A model generated the notes under the pieces. That model worked only from the letters and a program-made list of their open reading frames with translations, made no database searches and was not told the origin of the DNA. Below, in pieces: positions 48,943-57,101 of a stretch of DNA of 64,000 nt. The translations under genes and the position numbers were made by a program. Positions within the stretch are counted from its first letter, which is position 1, and each line of letters opens with the position of its first letter. This DNA comes from HGW-17 sp938004375 (GTDB lineage Bacteria; Myxococcota_A; Polyangia; HGW-17), in NCBI GenBank assembly GCA_036802685.1, contig DAIRVS010000003.1, positions 1-64,000 on the forward strand. Reading direction: 5' to 3'.

Positions 48943-50544
48943 ATGCGCCTCGTCTCCATTCTATCCCTGGTGCTCATTCTCTCCGGCTGCGATTCCGGGT
49001 CGAAGTCCCCCCGCCTCGAGGACTGCGGCAATGGCCGTGACGATGACGGTGATGGCCTCGTCGACTGCCTGGATCCGGCCTGCGACGACTTCCCCGGGTG
49101 CCAGGCCCTGAACAACGCGAACAACGCGAACAACGTCAACAACGTCAACAACGGCGGGTTCGCCCTTCAGACCCTGCCGGGCCTGCGCCTGGGCATCAAC
49201 CTGGGCCACCGCAACGCCGCCTGGACCGACCGTCAGACCTCGGACCTGGCCATCCGCGTCGGGGTCAACAGCGCGCGGATCAGCCTGCCCATGACGCACC
49301 TGGAGACCTGGGGGTACGGCGTCGAGTCGTCCGACATCCAGTACTATCGGGACCACGGCATGAATCGCCACCTGGTCGCCTTCCTGACCCGCCCGTCGGC
49401 CGCGTGCTCCACGGCGCCCGCCGGGACCCCGGACTGGGAGTTGGCCCACTACCTGCCCTCCGGGCTCTACGAGCCGATCTGGAGCTCCGAGGGCGTGGTC
49501 AACCCCGCCAACTGCTGGGCCCGCCACGTGTTCGAGACGGTCAGCACCTATCATGAAATCATCGACCTCTGGGAGATCTGGAACGAGCCCGACTGGGTCG
49601 CCGACTGGCGCGACACCCTCGGCTGGTGGGAGGAGCCGCCCACGGCGGACCAGCTCCCGAGGTTCCACGGAAACATCTTCGAGTACGTCCGGCTGCTGCG
49701 GGTGAGCGCAGAGGTGATCCGGGCGGTGGATCCGGGCGCCCTGGTGGCCACCGGCGGGCTCGGCTATCCCGCCTTCGTGGACGCCCTTTTGCGTTACACC
49801 GACAACCCGGCCGACGGTTCGGTCACCGTGGCCTATCCCCACCGGGGCGGCCACTGGTTTGACGTCCACGCCATCCACTACTATCCCATCTTCGGCGGTG
49901 GAAATTCGGATCGGGGCGCCGCCGGCTTCCTCGAGCACCTCGAGGAGCACCTCGCCGTGCTCGCGGCCCGAGAAGTCGGACCGAAGGCGGTCATCGTGAC
50001 CGAGTCCGGGGCGCCGCATGTCGCGGTGGGGGACTCCCCGGGGGGCGCGGCGTATGCCCGGAATTACCTGATGAAGCTGGTGGTTCTGGCCGCCGCCGCC
50101 GGGGTCTCCGGGGTGGACTGGTTCCTGCTCACCGACACGGCGCCCGTTCAGAGCCCCGGCGACGCCTTCGATGTCATGGGGCTCTACCTGGACACCCTCG
50201 GGCTCGAGGACCCGGCCGACGCCGTGCCCACCGAGTCCGGCGTCGCCCACGCCACCGTCGCCACGCTTCTCGGGGACGCGGTGTCCTTCTCTCCCCTGGA
50301 CCGGGAGGTGACCGGGGAGGGCTTCGACGGGGTCGTCGTCGAGCTCGCCGGGCAGCGCGGCTTCGTACTCTGGGCGGTCGGCGACGCCGGGGAGGACGCG
50401 ACCACCACCGTCACCATCACCGAGGGTCAAGCCTTGGATGCCTTCTTCTGGGACCACGCCGTCCGTCCGGAAGCCCAGAGGGCCTACGCCCCCGGGGAGC
50501 CCGTCGAGCTCACCGCCACGCCGGTCATCCTGCTTGAGCCATGA
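48943..50544 (+). CDS. Clan GH-A glycosidase-like lipoprotein with Asn spacer
   Basis: 533 residues; lipobox ILSGC. A Cys module with DDDGDGLVDCLDPAC (calcium-binding-like) is followed by a 14-residue N-N-A/V spacer. Then comes a TIM-barrel domain starting LRLGINLGHRNAAWTDRQ. Acid/base and nucleophile candidates are E215 in LWEIWNEPDWV and E354 in VIVTESGAP, about 140 residues apart, as in GH-A families such as GH39 and GH5. A terminal beta domain follows (about 440-533). It probably hydrolyses a polysaccharide at the cell surface; the substrate is unknown. GGAGG precedes the start. Its stop overlaps the MFS gene start by 4 bases. Confidence 0.83.
   Translation: MRLVSILSLVLILSGCDSGSKSPRLEDCGNGRDDDGDGLVDCLDPACDDFPGCQALNNANNANNVNNVNNGGFALQTLPGLRLGINLGHRNAAWTDRQTSDLAIRVGVNSARISLPMTHLETWGYGVESSDIQYYRDHGMNRHLVAFLTRPSAACSTAPAGTPDWELAHYLPSGLYEPIWSSEGVVNPANCWARHVFETVSTYHEIIDLWEIWNEPDWVADWRDTLGWWEEPPTADQLPRFHGNIFEYVRLLRVSAEVIRAVDPGALVATGGLGYPAFVDALLRYTDNPADGSVTVAYPHRGGHWFDVHAIHYYPIFGGGNSDRGAAGFLEHLEEHLAVLAAREVGPKAVIVTESGAPHVAVGDSPGGAAYARNYLMKLVVLAAAAGVSGVDWFLLTDTAPVQSPGDAFDVMGLYLDTLGLEDPADAVPTESGVAHATVATLLGDAVSFSPLDREVTGEGFDGVVVELAGQRGFVLWAVGDAGEDATTTVTITEGQALDAFFWDHAVRPEAQRAYAPGEPVELTATPVILLEP
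49111..49152 (+). repeat. Nine-base coding repeat encoding an N-N-A / N-N-V spacer
   Basis: Fourteen codons, almost all AAC with GCG or GTC every third position, between the Cys module and the barrel of the glycosidase-like lipoprotein. It uses the same 9-base unit as the repeat at 17935-18009 in an unrelated lipoprotein. Confidence 0.9.
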
Positions 50545-51941
50545 ACTCCTCGGCGCCCACGGTCAAACCACCCTCCGCGACCGACCCCGCCGTCGTCCTG
50601 GCCCTGGTCATGATCTCGTCCTTCTTCACGCCCTTCATCGGGGCGGCGGTGAACCTGGCGCTGCCGGAGATGGCCGGGGAGTTCGGCCTGGGGACGGTGG
50701 CGATGAGCTGGATCGCCATGTCCTACCTGCTCGCGTCAGCCGTGCTCCTGGTGCCCCTGGGCAAGCTCGCCGACATCCTGGGGCGCCGGCGGATCTTCCT
50801 GTGGGGGAACGTGGTGCTGGCCGGGACCTCGGCGCTCGGCGCGCTGGCACCCACGGCGGCCGCTTTGATCGTCCTTCGTGTGGGTCAGGGGCTCGGCAGC
50901 GCCATGATCTTCTCCACCGGGATGGCCATGGTCACCGAGGTGTACCCACCCCACGACCGCGGCCGGGCCATCGGCTGGTCCGTCACGGCCGTGTACAGCG
51001 GCCTTGCGCTGTCCCCCGTGCTCGGCGGGCTGCTCATCTCCGGGCTCGGCTGGCGGTCGCTGTTCGTGGTGCCGGCCGTCGTCAGCCTGGGGGTCGCCCT
51101 CTTCGCCCGACTCGGGATCCGCACCGAGTGGGCGGAGGCGCGCGGAGAGCGGTTCGACCACCGGGGCGCCTGGTTGTACGTGCCGGCCATGAGCGCGTTC
51201 ATGTACGGCTTCGCCCACCTGCCCGCCGGTACCGCCATCGGCCTGACGCTGGCCGGGCTCGCGGGGCTCGTGGCGTTCGTGCGCGTCGAGCTGGCCACCG
51301 AAACGCCCGTCTTCGAGGTGCGCCTGTTGCGCGACAACCGGCTGTTCGCCCTGGGCAACCTCGCCGCCCTGATCAACTACGCGAGCACCTTCGCCGTCAC
51401 CTTCCTCTTGAGCCTGTACCTGCAGGTCGTGCTGGGGATGACGCCGCGGGACGCCGGCTTCATCCTGATCGCCCAGCCCGTGGTCATGGCCGTGGTCGCC
51501 TCGCGCTCGGGGCGCTGGTCGGACCGCGTGGACCCGCGCTGGCTCACCTCCGCGGGGATGGCCGTCTCAGCCGTCGGCCTCGTGCTGCTGGCCTTTTTGC
51601 GGGAGGACACGTCCACGCCCTTCCTGCTGACCGCGCTGGGCGTGCTGGGGCTGGGCTTCGGCCTGTTCTCGTCGCCCAACACCAATTCCATCATGGGCGC
51701 CGTCGAGAAGCGGCACCTGGGCCTCGCCTCGGGCACCGTAGGCACCATGCGCCTGACCGGCCAACTGCTGAGCATGGGGGTCGCCACCCTCGTGCTCCAG
51801 TTGTTCCTCGGGGACGCGCCGGTGGAGACGGTGGACCACGGCGCCTTCCTGGACGCCGCCCGCGTCCTGTTCGTCCTGTTCGCCGGCCTCTGCGCCCTGG
51901 GCGTGTGGGCCTCCCTGGGCCGCGGTCGACGCCGGGATTGA
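50541..51941 (+). CDS. MFS drug-efflux-type transporter (DHA2/14-TM family)
   Basis: 466 residues with about 14 helices. MFS motifs are GKLADILGRRRIF near residues 74-86 (motif A, loop 2-3), RVGQGLGSAMIFSTGMAMV near 113-131 (motif B) and GWSVTAVYSGLALSPVLGGLL near 148-168 (motif C, typical of antiporter exporters). Family members expel drugs, dyes or metabolites using the proton gradient. The ATG overlaps the preceding stop, so the gene is co-translated with the glycosidase-like lipoprotein; whether they share a substrate is unknown. Confidence 0.9.
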   Translation: MNSSAPTVKPPSATDPAVVLALVMISSFFTPFIGAAVNLALPEMAGEFGLGTVAMSWIAMSYLLASAVLLVPLGKLADILGRRRIFLWGNVVLAGTSALGALAPTAAALIVLRVGQGLGSAMIFSTGMAMVTEVYPPHDRGRAIGWSVTAVYSGLALSPVLGGLLISGLGWRSLFVVPAVVSLGVALFARLGIRTEWAEARGERFDHRGAWLYVPAMSAFMYGFAHLPAGTAIGLTLAGLAGLVAFVRVELATETPVFEVRLLRDNRLFALGNLAALINYASTFAVTFLLSLYLQVVLGMTPRDAGFILIAQPVVMAVVASRSGRWSDRVDPRWLTSAGMAVSAVGLVLLAFLREDTSTPFLLTALGVLGLGFGLFSSPNTNSIMGAVEKRHLGLASGTVGTMRLTGQLLSMGVATLVLQLFLGDAPVETVDHGAFLDAARVLFVLFAGLCALGVWASLGRGRRRD

Positions 51942-51973
51942 CTTCCCGGCGGTCCGCATGGATCATCGAGTCC

Positions 51974-52570
51974 ATGCGAATCCCTCCCATCCTGCCGCGT
52001 CTGGCGGTCGCCCTGTGGATCCTGCTGTTTTTCGCCGCCTGGAGCCTCTCGACCCTCGCGGATCGGGACACCTTCTGGCTCGCGCCGGCCTTCTTCCTTC
52101 CGCAGTTCCTCCTGGTGGCCGGCCTGTCCTTCCGGTCTGAACGGGACCCCTGGCCGTGGGGACCGTTTCTGGCGGCCGCGCTGCCCGCCTCGTCGGTGAT
52201 CGGCCTGGGCGTCCTGTTCCTGGTCGGCTCAGTCCTCGAGGCTCACGATGCCAGGATGAAGACCCTGCCCCCCGTGATGGTGGTGAGCCCGCTGGTCGTC
52301 GCCGCCGCCTGCTTCGCCTGGTTTCTCTCCCTGCGTCAGCACCCCCGCCGGAGCGCAGCCTTCCAACTGCTCTCCGCGGTCTGCGCCAGCGCCGTGCTCT
52401 CGCTCATCGTGTCGGCCGCCGCGCTGCCCGCGGCCGAGAGACAGGACGCCTTTTTGGCCGGCCTGGTGTGCCGCGTCTCCATCGCCCTGGCGCTGATCGT
52501 CCTCGTCTGGACCCTCCCCGGCTGGATCGCCACGCTCCTCCTGCCCGTTTCCCCTCCCGGCGACCGCTGA
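51974..52570 (+). CDS. Integral membrane protein of unknown function
   Basis: 198 residues with about six predicted helices (residues 8-28, 36-54, 64-90, 100-118, 128-148, 160-190) and short hydrophilic loops. No recognisable family motif or charged intramembrane residues stand out. It follows the MFS gene after 32 bases and is convergent with the Cys-rich ATC-hydrolase-like gene. Confidence 0.65.
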   Translation: MRIPPILPRLAVALWILLFFAAWSLSTLADRDTFWLAPAFFLPQFLLVAGLSFRSERDPWPWGPFLAAALPASSVIGLGVLFLVGSVLEAHDARMKTLPPVMVVSPLVVAAACFAWFLSLRQHPRRSAAFQLLSAVCASAVLSLIVSAAALPAAERQDAFLAGLVCRVSIALALIVLVWTLPGWIATLLLPVSPPGDR

Positions 52571-52579
52571 CGGGGCCCC

Positions 52580-53011
52580 TCAGGACAGCCGCACGCGCAC
52601 CCGGCAGCAGTCCCCAGCAGCCAGGGTCTCTTCCACCTCGAACCGCGCCCCGGGGGCCAGCGCCCCGAGCAGGTCCCGCATGGGCTCCAGGCAGTACAAC
52701 TCGCACGGCGACGGCGCGCCCGTCCGCGCGGCCAAATGGTGCATCCGGCAACCCTTCGTCACGGCGGTGAAACCGTCGTCCTCCTCCTCCAACTCCCAGG
52801 CCGCACACCCGAAAAGCTCGGTGAGCCGGGTGAAGACCTCCCGGGGCGTGGTCACGCCGAAAAACCGGCACGCCTGGGCCCCACCGCGGTGACGACGCCT
52901 TCGCTCGACCACCTCCTGGAGGACGCCCGCCTCGTCGAAGCGGCTCACCGCGTCCACCAGGGCGGCGGCGTAGGCGGTCTGCAGAATCGTTAAATTTTGT
53001 TCTATGTTCAT
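52580..53011 (-). CDS. Cys-rich protein resembling the ATC-hydrolase/4VR-type family
   Basis: 143 residues. Cys residues cluster in the last two thirds: ELFGCAAWEL, TKGCRMHHLAA, SPCELYCLEPMRDLL and AAGDCCRVRV. The pattern is close to the L-2-amino-thiazoline-4-carboxylic acid hydrolase family and to related small-molecule sensing domains with Cys-bound metal. I cannot tell enzyme from sensor. A GGGAGG Shine-Dalgarno supports the start at 53011. It follows the ECF sigma gene after 86 bases and is probably in its transcript, so it may be a target or a signal protein of that sigma factor. Confidence 0.6.
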   Translation of the reverse strand: MNIEQNLTILQTAYAAALVDAVSRFDEAGVLQEVVERRRRHRGGAQACRFFGVTTPREVFTRLTELFGCAAWELEEEDDGFTAVTKGCRMHHLAARTGAPSPCELYCLEPMRDLLGALAPGARFEVEETLAAGDCCRVRVRLS

Positions 53012-53022
53012 TGCAACCTCCC

Positions 53023-53050
53023 GGGGACGCGCACGGCATCCCTCGTCCCC
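53023..53050 (-). promoter_or_regulatory. Stem-loop before the ATC-hydrolase-like gene
   Basis: GGGGACG (53023-53029) pairs perfectly with CGTCCCC (53044-53050) across a 14-base loop. In the minus-strand transcript the 3' arm ends directly at the Shine-Dalgarno of the Cys-rich gene, so folding could limit its translation relative to the sigma factor. Confidence 0.35.
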
Positions 53051-53097
53051 ATGGGAGTCCGGTCGGACCGTCCCGTGACGATCTGCGATCGTTTTTT

Positions 53098-53793
53098 CTA
53101 TTTTTTCTGGAGGGGACGCCAGTGATCGTCACCGGGCGAGAGCGCCCAGGAGGCCCGCCAGACGTTGGCCCGGCCCAGGGTGGCGTACAGCCTGCGGTAC
53201 TCGGCGGGCAGATCCACGGCCTCCACGTGGGAGCGCATGCGGCAGCGGCAGGGCGCCTGGGGGTTCACGAGCGCGCACTCCCCCCGCAGGAAGTGGTTGA
53301 GCCGCCGCCGTGCCCGGCTGACCTGCTGCCGCACGGTCTCCGGGCTGTCCTCGAGGATGGCGGCCACCTCGTCGTAGTCCAGGTCCGCCAGGTCGCGCAG
53401 GACGTAGGCCAGGCGCTGGCGGTTGTCCAGGCAGTGCAGCATACCCGTGAGGCAGGCGTCGCACATGGATCGGACCCACGCCTCCTTCTCCACGCCGCCC
53501 TCGCCGGGGAGCTCCCGCTCCGGGCCGTGGAAATAGTCCGACAGGAAGCGGGTGGAGTAGACGCGCTCGTCGCGGGCGGTGCGCAGGATCTCCCGGGAGG
53601 CGACCGTGTAGACCCACGTGGAGAGGCGGCACTCGCCGCGGAACGTCCCCAGGCCGGCGACGACTGCCACCCAGGCGTCCTGGGCCGCGTCCCGCGCCCG
53701 CTCCCGGTCGCGGATCATGCGACGGGCGATGGCGCCGATCATGGGCTCGTATGCGGCCAGCTCGGCGGGTGTGATCACGGTCGGCGACGGCAT
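53098..53793 (-). CDS. ECF-type RNA polymerase sigma factor with Cys-rich C-terminal extension
   Basis: 231 residues. Region 2 is seen as AYEPMIGAIARRMIRDRERARDAAQDAWVAVVAGLGTFRGECRLSTWVYTVASREI (about residues 14-69). Region 4 follows as LDNRQRLAYVLRDLADLDYDEVAAILEDSPETVRQQVSRARRRLNHFL (about 122-169). After region 4 come about 55 extra residues with CALVNPQAPCRCRMRSH, a likely metal- or redox-sensing Cys set, as in ECFs that carry their own sensor. Two more Cys (SMCDACLTGMLHC) lie between regions 2 and 4. No anti-sigma gene is adjacent. GGAGG precedes the ATG. Confidence 0.9.
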   Translation of the reverse strand: MPSPTVITPAELAAYEPMIGAIARRMIRDRERARDAAQDAWVAVVAGLGTFRGECRLSTWVYTVASREILRTARDERVYSTRFLSDYFHGPERELPGEGGVEKEAWVRSMCDACLTGMLHCLDNRQRLAYVLRDLADLDYDEVAAILEDSPETVRQQVSRARRRLNHFLRGECALVNPQAPCRCRMRSHVEAVDLPAEYRRLYATLGRANVWRASWALSPGDDHWRPLQKK

Positions 53794-53891
53794 CGGTTCC
53801 TCCCGGACCGCAGCCTAGCACGGCTGACGCCCGGAGTTGTTGATTTTTGGATCGGGAGCGGGAGGTCGGGGCGAAAACCGGGGAAGATCGG

Positions 53892-55148
53892 CTACATCTT
53901 GGCGATGGCCTTGTCCAGGTTGCCGACGATGTGGACGTCGTCACCCTTGGGCTCGCCGGTGAAGGACTTGCGGATCTTCTCGAGGTCGGCCTTGGTCGCG
54001 CCGTTCTCGACGAGGGAGTCGATGGCGCCGTTGCGGCCCAGCCAGTTCGCGTTGGGATCCTTGATGATGTCGGTCAGCACGGCGTTGAGCTCGGCCTGCT
54101 TGAACCACTTGGCCTTCGCCTGCCACGCGGGGAACTTGTCCTTGTTCTTGCTGCGGAACATGCCGGGGATGGTCCAGTACGGGGTGTCCTTGGTGCGGGG
54201 CTTGGCCTTGAGCAGCTTGATGGTCAGTTTGTAGGCCTTCTCGGAGGCGTTCTCGTGGAACGGGTAGGACCACCACATGTAGACGAGGCCCTTCATGCAG
54301 GCGGAGCGCAGCTTCTCTTCCTTGTCGGCGGTGAACTTGGTGTACGAGGGCATGAACTTGTCGTCGCCGAGGTGGCCGGCGTACTCGCAGGCGGCCGCGC
54401 GCACGTCCATGTCGGCGTCCTTCTCCATGAGCTCGATGAGCTTCTCGGGGCCGCCCTTCATCTCGCGGTTCCAGGTGGAGCTCAGGGCGTACACGGCGGA
54501 CTTGCGCACGACCGGGGACTCGTGGTTGGCGGCGGCCAGCAGCATCTCGGCGACCTTGGGGTTCCGGGCGCCGTCGTTGGCCACGGTGCGGATCAGGGCG
54601 CGCAGCACGGCGGGGTGCTTCTCGGTCTTGGCGGCCTCGACGATCATGTCCTGGCTCGAACCCTTGGTGCCGAGGAAGGAGCTCATCAGGCCGGCGGCCT
54701 TGATGCGCACGGCCGGGGCGGCGTGGCCCAGCAGTTCCTTGCCCAGGGCGTCCCCGCCGCCGGTGAGGTCGGCGATCTTGCGGCCGCCGGACATGGCCTC
54801 GCGCAGGGCCTTCACGGCCGGGCACTCGTAGTCGATCTCGTCGTTCTTGATCTCGCAGGAGGCGTGATCGAGCAGCAGCTTCTTGTACTCCTCGGCGGTG
54901 AGCTCCTTGTTCGGGTCGGTCAGGTTCTTGACGTCCTTGACCTTGTCGTCGACCTTGTCGGCGACCTTCATCGCGGCGTCGTCGGCGCCCATGGCGGGCT
55001 CCATCGCGCCCATGTCACCGTCCATGCCGGCGGCCATCTCGGCGGGCTTGGCCTCGTCCTTCTTGCCGTCCTTCTTGCCGCAGGCGAGCGGCGCGAGGAG
55101 CAGGAGGGCGGAAAACGGCGGGATAATCTTGCTTCTGAGTACAAACAT
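53892..55148 (-). CDS. HEAT-repeat lipoprotein
   Basis: 418 residues; lipobox LAPLAC. An Asp/Met/Ala/Lys-rich linker (about residues 25-70) leads to a helical solenoid with at least five HEAT/Armadillo-like units (AAPAVRIKAAGLMSSFLG, HPAVLRALIRTVANDG, ESPVVRKSAVYALSSTW, DMDVRAAACEYAGHLGD, EKLRSACMKGLVYMWW). Such repeats bind proteins. Codon usage is extremely biased to C/G-ending codons, with nearly all Lys as AAG, as in ppdK, so it is probably abundant. AGGA precedes the start at 55148. It is a likely periplasmic scaffold of unknown partner. Confidence 0.83.
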   Translation of the reverse strand: MFVLRSKIIPPFSALLLLAPLACGKKDGKKDEAKPAEMAAGMDGDMGAMEPAMGADDAAMKVADKVDDKVKDVKNLTDPNKELTAEEYKKLLLDHASCEIKNDEIDYECPAVKALREAMSGGRKIADLTGGGDALGKELLGHAAPAVRIKAAGLMSSFLGTKGSSQDMIVEAAKTEKHPAVLRALIRTVANDGARNPKVAEMLLAAANHESPVVRKSAVYALSSTWNREMKGGPEKLIELMEKDADMDVRAAACEYAGHLGDDKFMPSYTKFTADKEEKLRSACMKGLVYMWWSYPFHENASEKAYKLTIKLLKAKPRTKDTPYWTIPGMFRSKNKDKFPAWQAKAKWFKQAELNAVLTDIIKDPNANWLGRNGAIDSLVENGATKADLEKIRKSFTGEPKGDDVHIVGNLDKAIAKM

Positions 55149-55199
55149 TTTCGATCCTATCCTTTCTAGATGGGGTGAACGAAAAAACTTAAGGTTCGA

Positions 55200-55227
55200 A
55201 AGATACCGATCGGCCGTCCAAAAGCAA
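55200..55227 (-). promoter_or_regulatory. Candidate promoter for the HEAT-repeat lipoprotein
   Basis: On the minus strand: TTGCTT (55222-55227), 16-base spacer, TATCTT (55200-55205), about 50 bases before the start codon. The rest of this 191-base divergent region holds no other signal I can support. Confidence 0.4.
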
Positions 55228-55339
55228 GCTGAAATGCGGGACGGGGTCAGGGCCCCGATTATGTCCACCTGGTTCGAATCAGGATTGACAACCGGCCCGA
55301 ACTGTTGCTCCTTGTGGCCGCCCGGACCAGGAGATCCCC

Positions 55340-57100
55340 ATGCGAATCCATCCCATCCTGTTAATTATTTCTTTATTACTTTTCATCGCCTGCGACGAAC
55401 CCGGGAAAAGGGAGACCCCAGCGCCGGTGTGCGGCGACGGCGTGGTCGAGGACGGCGAACGCTGCGACGGCGACTGCCCGGACACCTGCGACGACCACGA
55501 TCCCTGCACGACCGACACCCTCGAGGGGAGCGCGGCCACCTGCGACTCCACCTGCGTGTTCACGCCGAAGACCGCCGGGGACTGCGCCTCGCTTGACGGC
55601 TGCTGCCCCGAGGGCTGCGCCCCGCAGGGGGATCTCGACTGTCCCGGCCAGCGCCCGGCGGTCATCGTGGTGCTCGAGAAGCGCTTCGGAGACGATCCCG
55701 GGCTGCGCACCCGGCTGGACCGCTACCGCGCCGACCACCCCACCCACGAGTTCCACGAGCTCGTCCTCGAACCAGACCCCGGCGCCATCGTGTCCATGGA
55801 GGACCGCGGTGGCGAGCTCAAGCGCAACTGGCTCGAGGTCCGTAACACGATCCGGGACCTGGCCGCTGCGCTGCCGCGCCTGGAGGGCGTCTGGGTGATC
55901 GCCGGTTCGCTGCCGCTGATCTGGCGGGACGAACTGATCTTCTCGGTGAGCCCCTCGCAGTACAAGGCGAGCATCTATCCCCTCGTCGCCATCACCGGAG
56001 ACTGGTACGAGGCCTTCGACCCCCAGTCCGGCGGGTTCGTCGAGGCCGAGGGAGTCACCCTCGGGATGGGGCGCGGCGACAGCTACGAGGCCGACCTGTG
56101 GGGCGCCGCCCTGGTGCCGGTGGCGGGCTGGGGGGACGAGGCGGGGCAGCTCAGGGACTTCTTCGACCGCAACCACGGGCTTGCGACGAACCCGCCCGCG
56201 GCCCGGACCCTGCTCTACGCGGACACCTTCGGGTTCACCTCGCGACTGGCCCCGCGCATCGACGCCACGGGCGTCTTCTCCTCCGGGGACACGATCTTCC
56301 TCGGTCCCAACAGCCGCCCCGAGCTCGAGGGTTTCTCCGGCACGTACTACGTCATGGTGCACCAGCAGGGCGAGGACTTCGAGCCCGCCGGCTCCTCGGG
56401 CTGCCTGATGGCCCAGGGCACCGAGCAGATCGACGAGCTCGAGACCTGGGTCCTGACCACCTGGTTCCCGGACCAACTGGAGTTCCGAAAGATCGGGGAC
56501 GACCGCTGCTACTACTTCAGCCTGATGATCCGCGGGCGAAGCCTCCCGGTCGAGACCATCCGGGACACGTTCGCCGCCGGGCTGCCACCCCTGGCCTGTG
56601 CCGCCGGGACCTGCCGGGTCCACGTTGCCGAGGCCGGGTTCGCCGACGGGAACGGGATCCCCGTGGACGGCCACTGGGGAACCTTCCCCGAACAACGTGC
56701 GGCCTTCCATACGCTCTACTCCGACGCGCTGGAGAGCGGGGAAGTGCTGTACAGTTACATCAGCACCCACGGCGCGCCGGAGCTGCACTACTTCGACGTC
56801 ACCTCGCAGTACGTATACGATCACGCCTTCTCCGCGCTGGTCTATGAACTGCAGGCGTGCTCCACGGCGGATCTGGCCGCGAGCGCGTCCTTCCTGGCCG
56901 GCACCTACCTGTTCTTTGGCGAGGCCCAGGCGGTCACCGGCTACGCGCAGATCTCCCTGATCCAGTGGTCGAACCATGAGAACACCGAGTTCACGCGCTT
57001 TCTGGGGCTCACCCCGGGCACGTCGGCCATCGAGGCCCTGTTCGACCGCGACTACAGCATGCACCTGTACTTCGGAGACCCCCTGCTGATCCTGCCGTGA
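55340..57100 (+). CDS. Lipoprotein with gingipain/C25-like (caspase-fold) peptidase domain
   Basis: 586 residues; lipobox LFIAC. A Cys-rich stretch (about residues 30-100, CGDGVVEDGERCDGDCPDTC...) precedes the domain. From about residue 105 the layout follows clan CD peptidases of family C25: VIVVLEKRFGDDPGLRTRLDRY, then a late catalytic block with VLYSYISTHGAPE (H477), YELQACSTADLA (C507) and the family-typical ending MHLYFGDPLLIL. The His-Gly and Ala-Cys-Ser motifs are spaced 30 residues apart, as in caspase-like folds. The assignment is by motif and order only. It is probably a surface-anchored endopeptidase, or an inactive relative. Confidence 0.68.
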   Translation: MRIHPILLIISLLLFIACDEPGKRETPAPVCGDGVVEDGERCDGDCPDTCDDHDPCTTDTLEGSAATCDSTCVFTPKTAGDCASLDGCCPEGCAPQGDLDCPGQRPAVIVVLEKRFGDDPGLRTRLDRYRADHPTHEFHELVLEPDPGAIVSMEDRGGELKRNWLEVRNTIRDLAAALPRLEGVWVIAGSLPLIWRDELIFSVSPSQYKASIYPLVAITGDWYEAFDPQSGGFVEAEGVTLGMGRGDSYEADLWGAALVPVAGWGDEAGQLRDFFDRNHGLATNPPAARTLLYADTFGFTSRLAPRIDATGVFSSGDTIFLGPNSRPELEGFSGTYYVMVHQQGEDFEPAGSSGCLMAQGTEQIDELETWVLTTWFPDQLEFRKIGDDRCYYFSLMIRGRSLPVETIRDTFAAGLPPLACAAGTCRVHVAEAGFADGNGIPVDGHWGTFPEQRAAFHTLYSDALESGEVLYSYISTHGAPELHYFDVTSQYVYDHAFSALVYELQACSTADLAASASFLAGTYLFFGEAQAVTGYAQISLIQWSNHENTEFTRFLGLTPGTSAIEALFDRDYSMHLYFGDPLLILP

Positions 57101-57101
57101 T

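Noticed and set aside
55260..55300. T-arm-like sequence CCTGGTTCGAATCAGG suggesting a tRNA
   Set aside because: No matching acceptor stem, anticodon arm or D arm can be folded around it.
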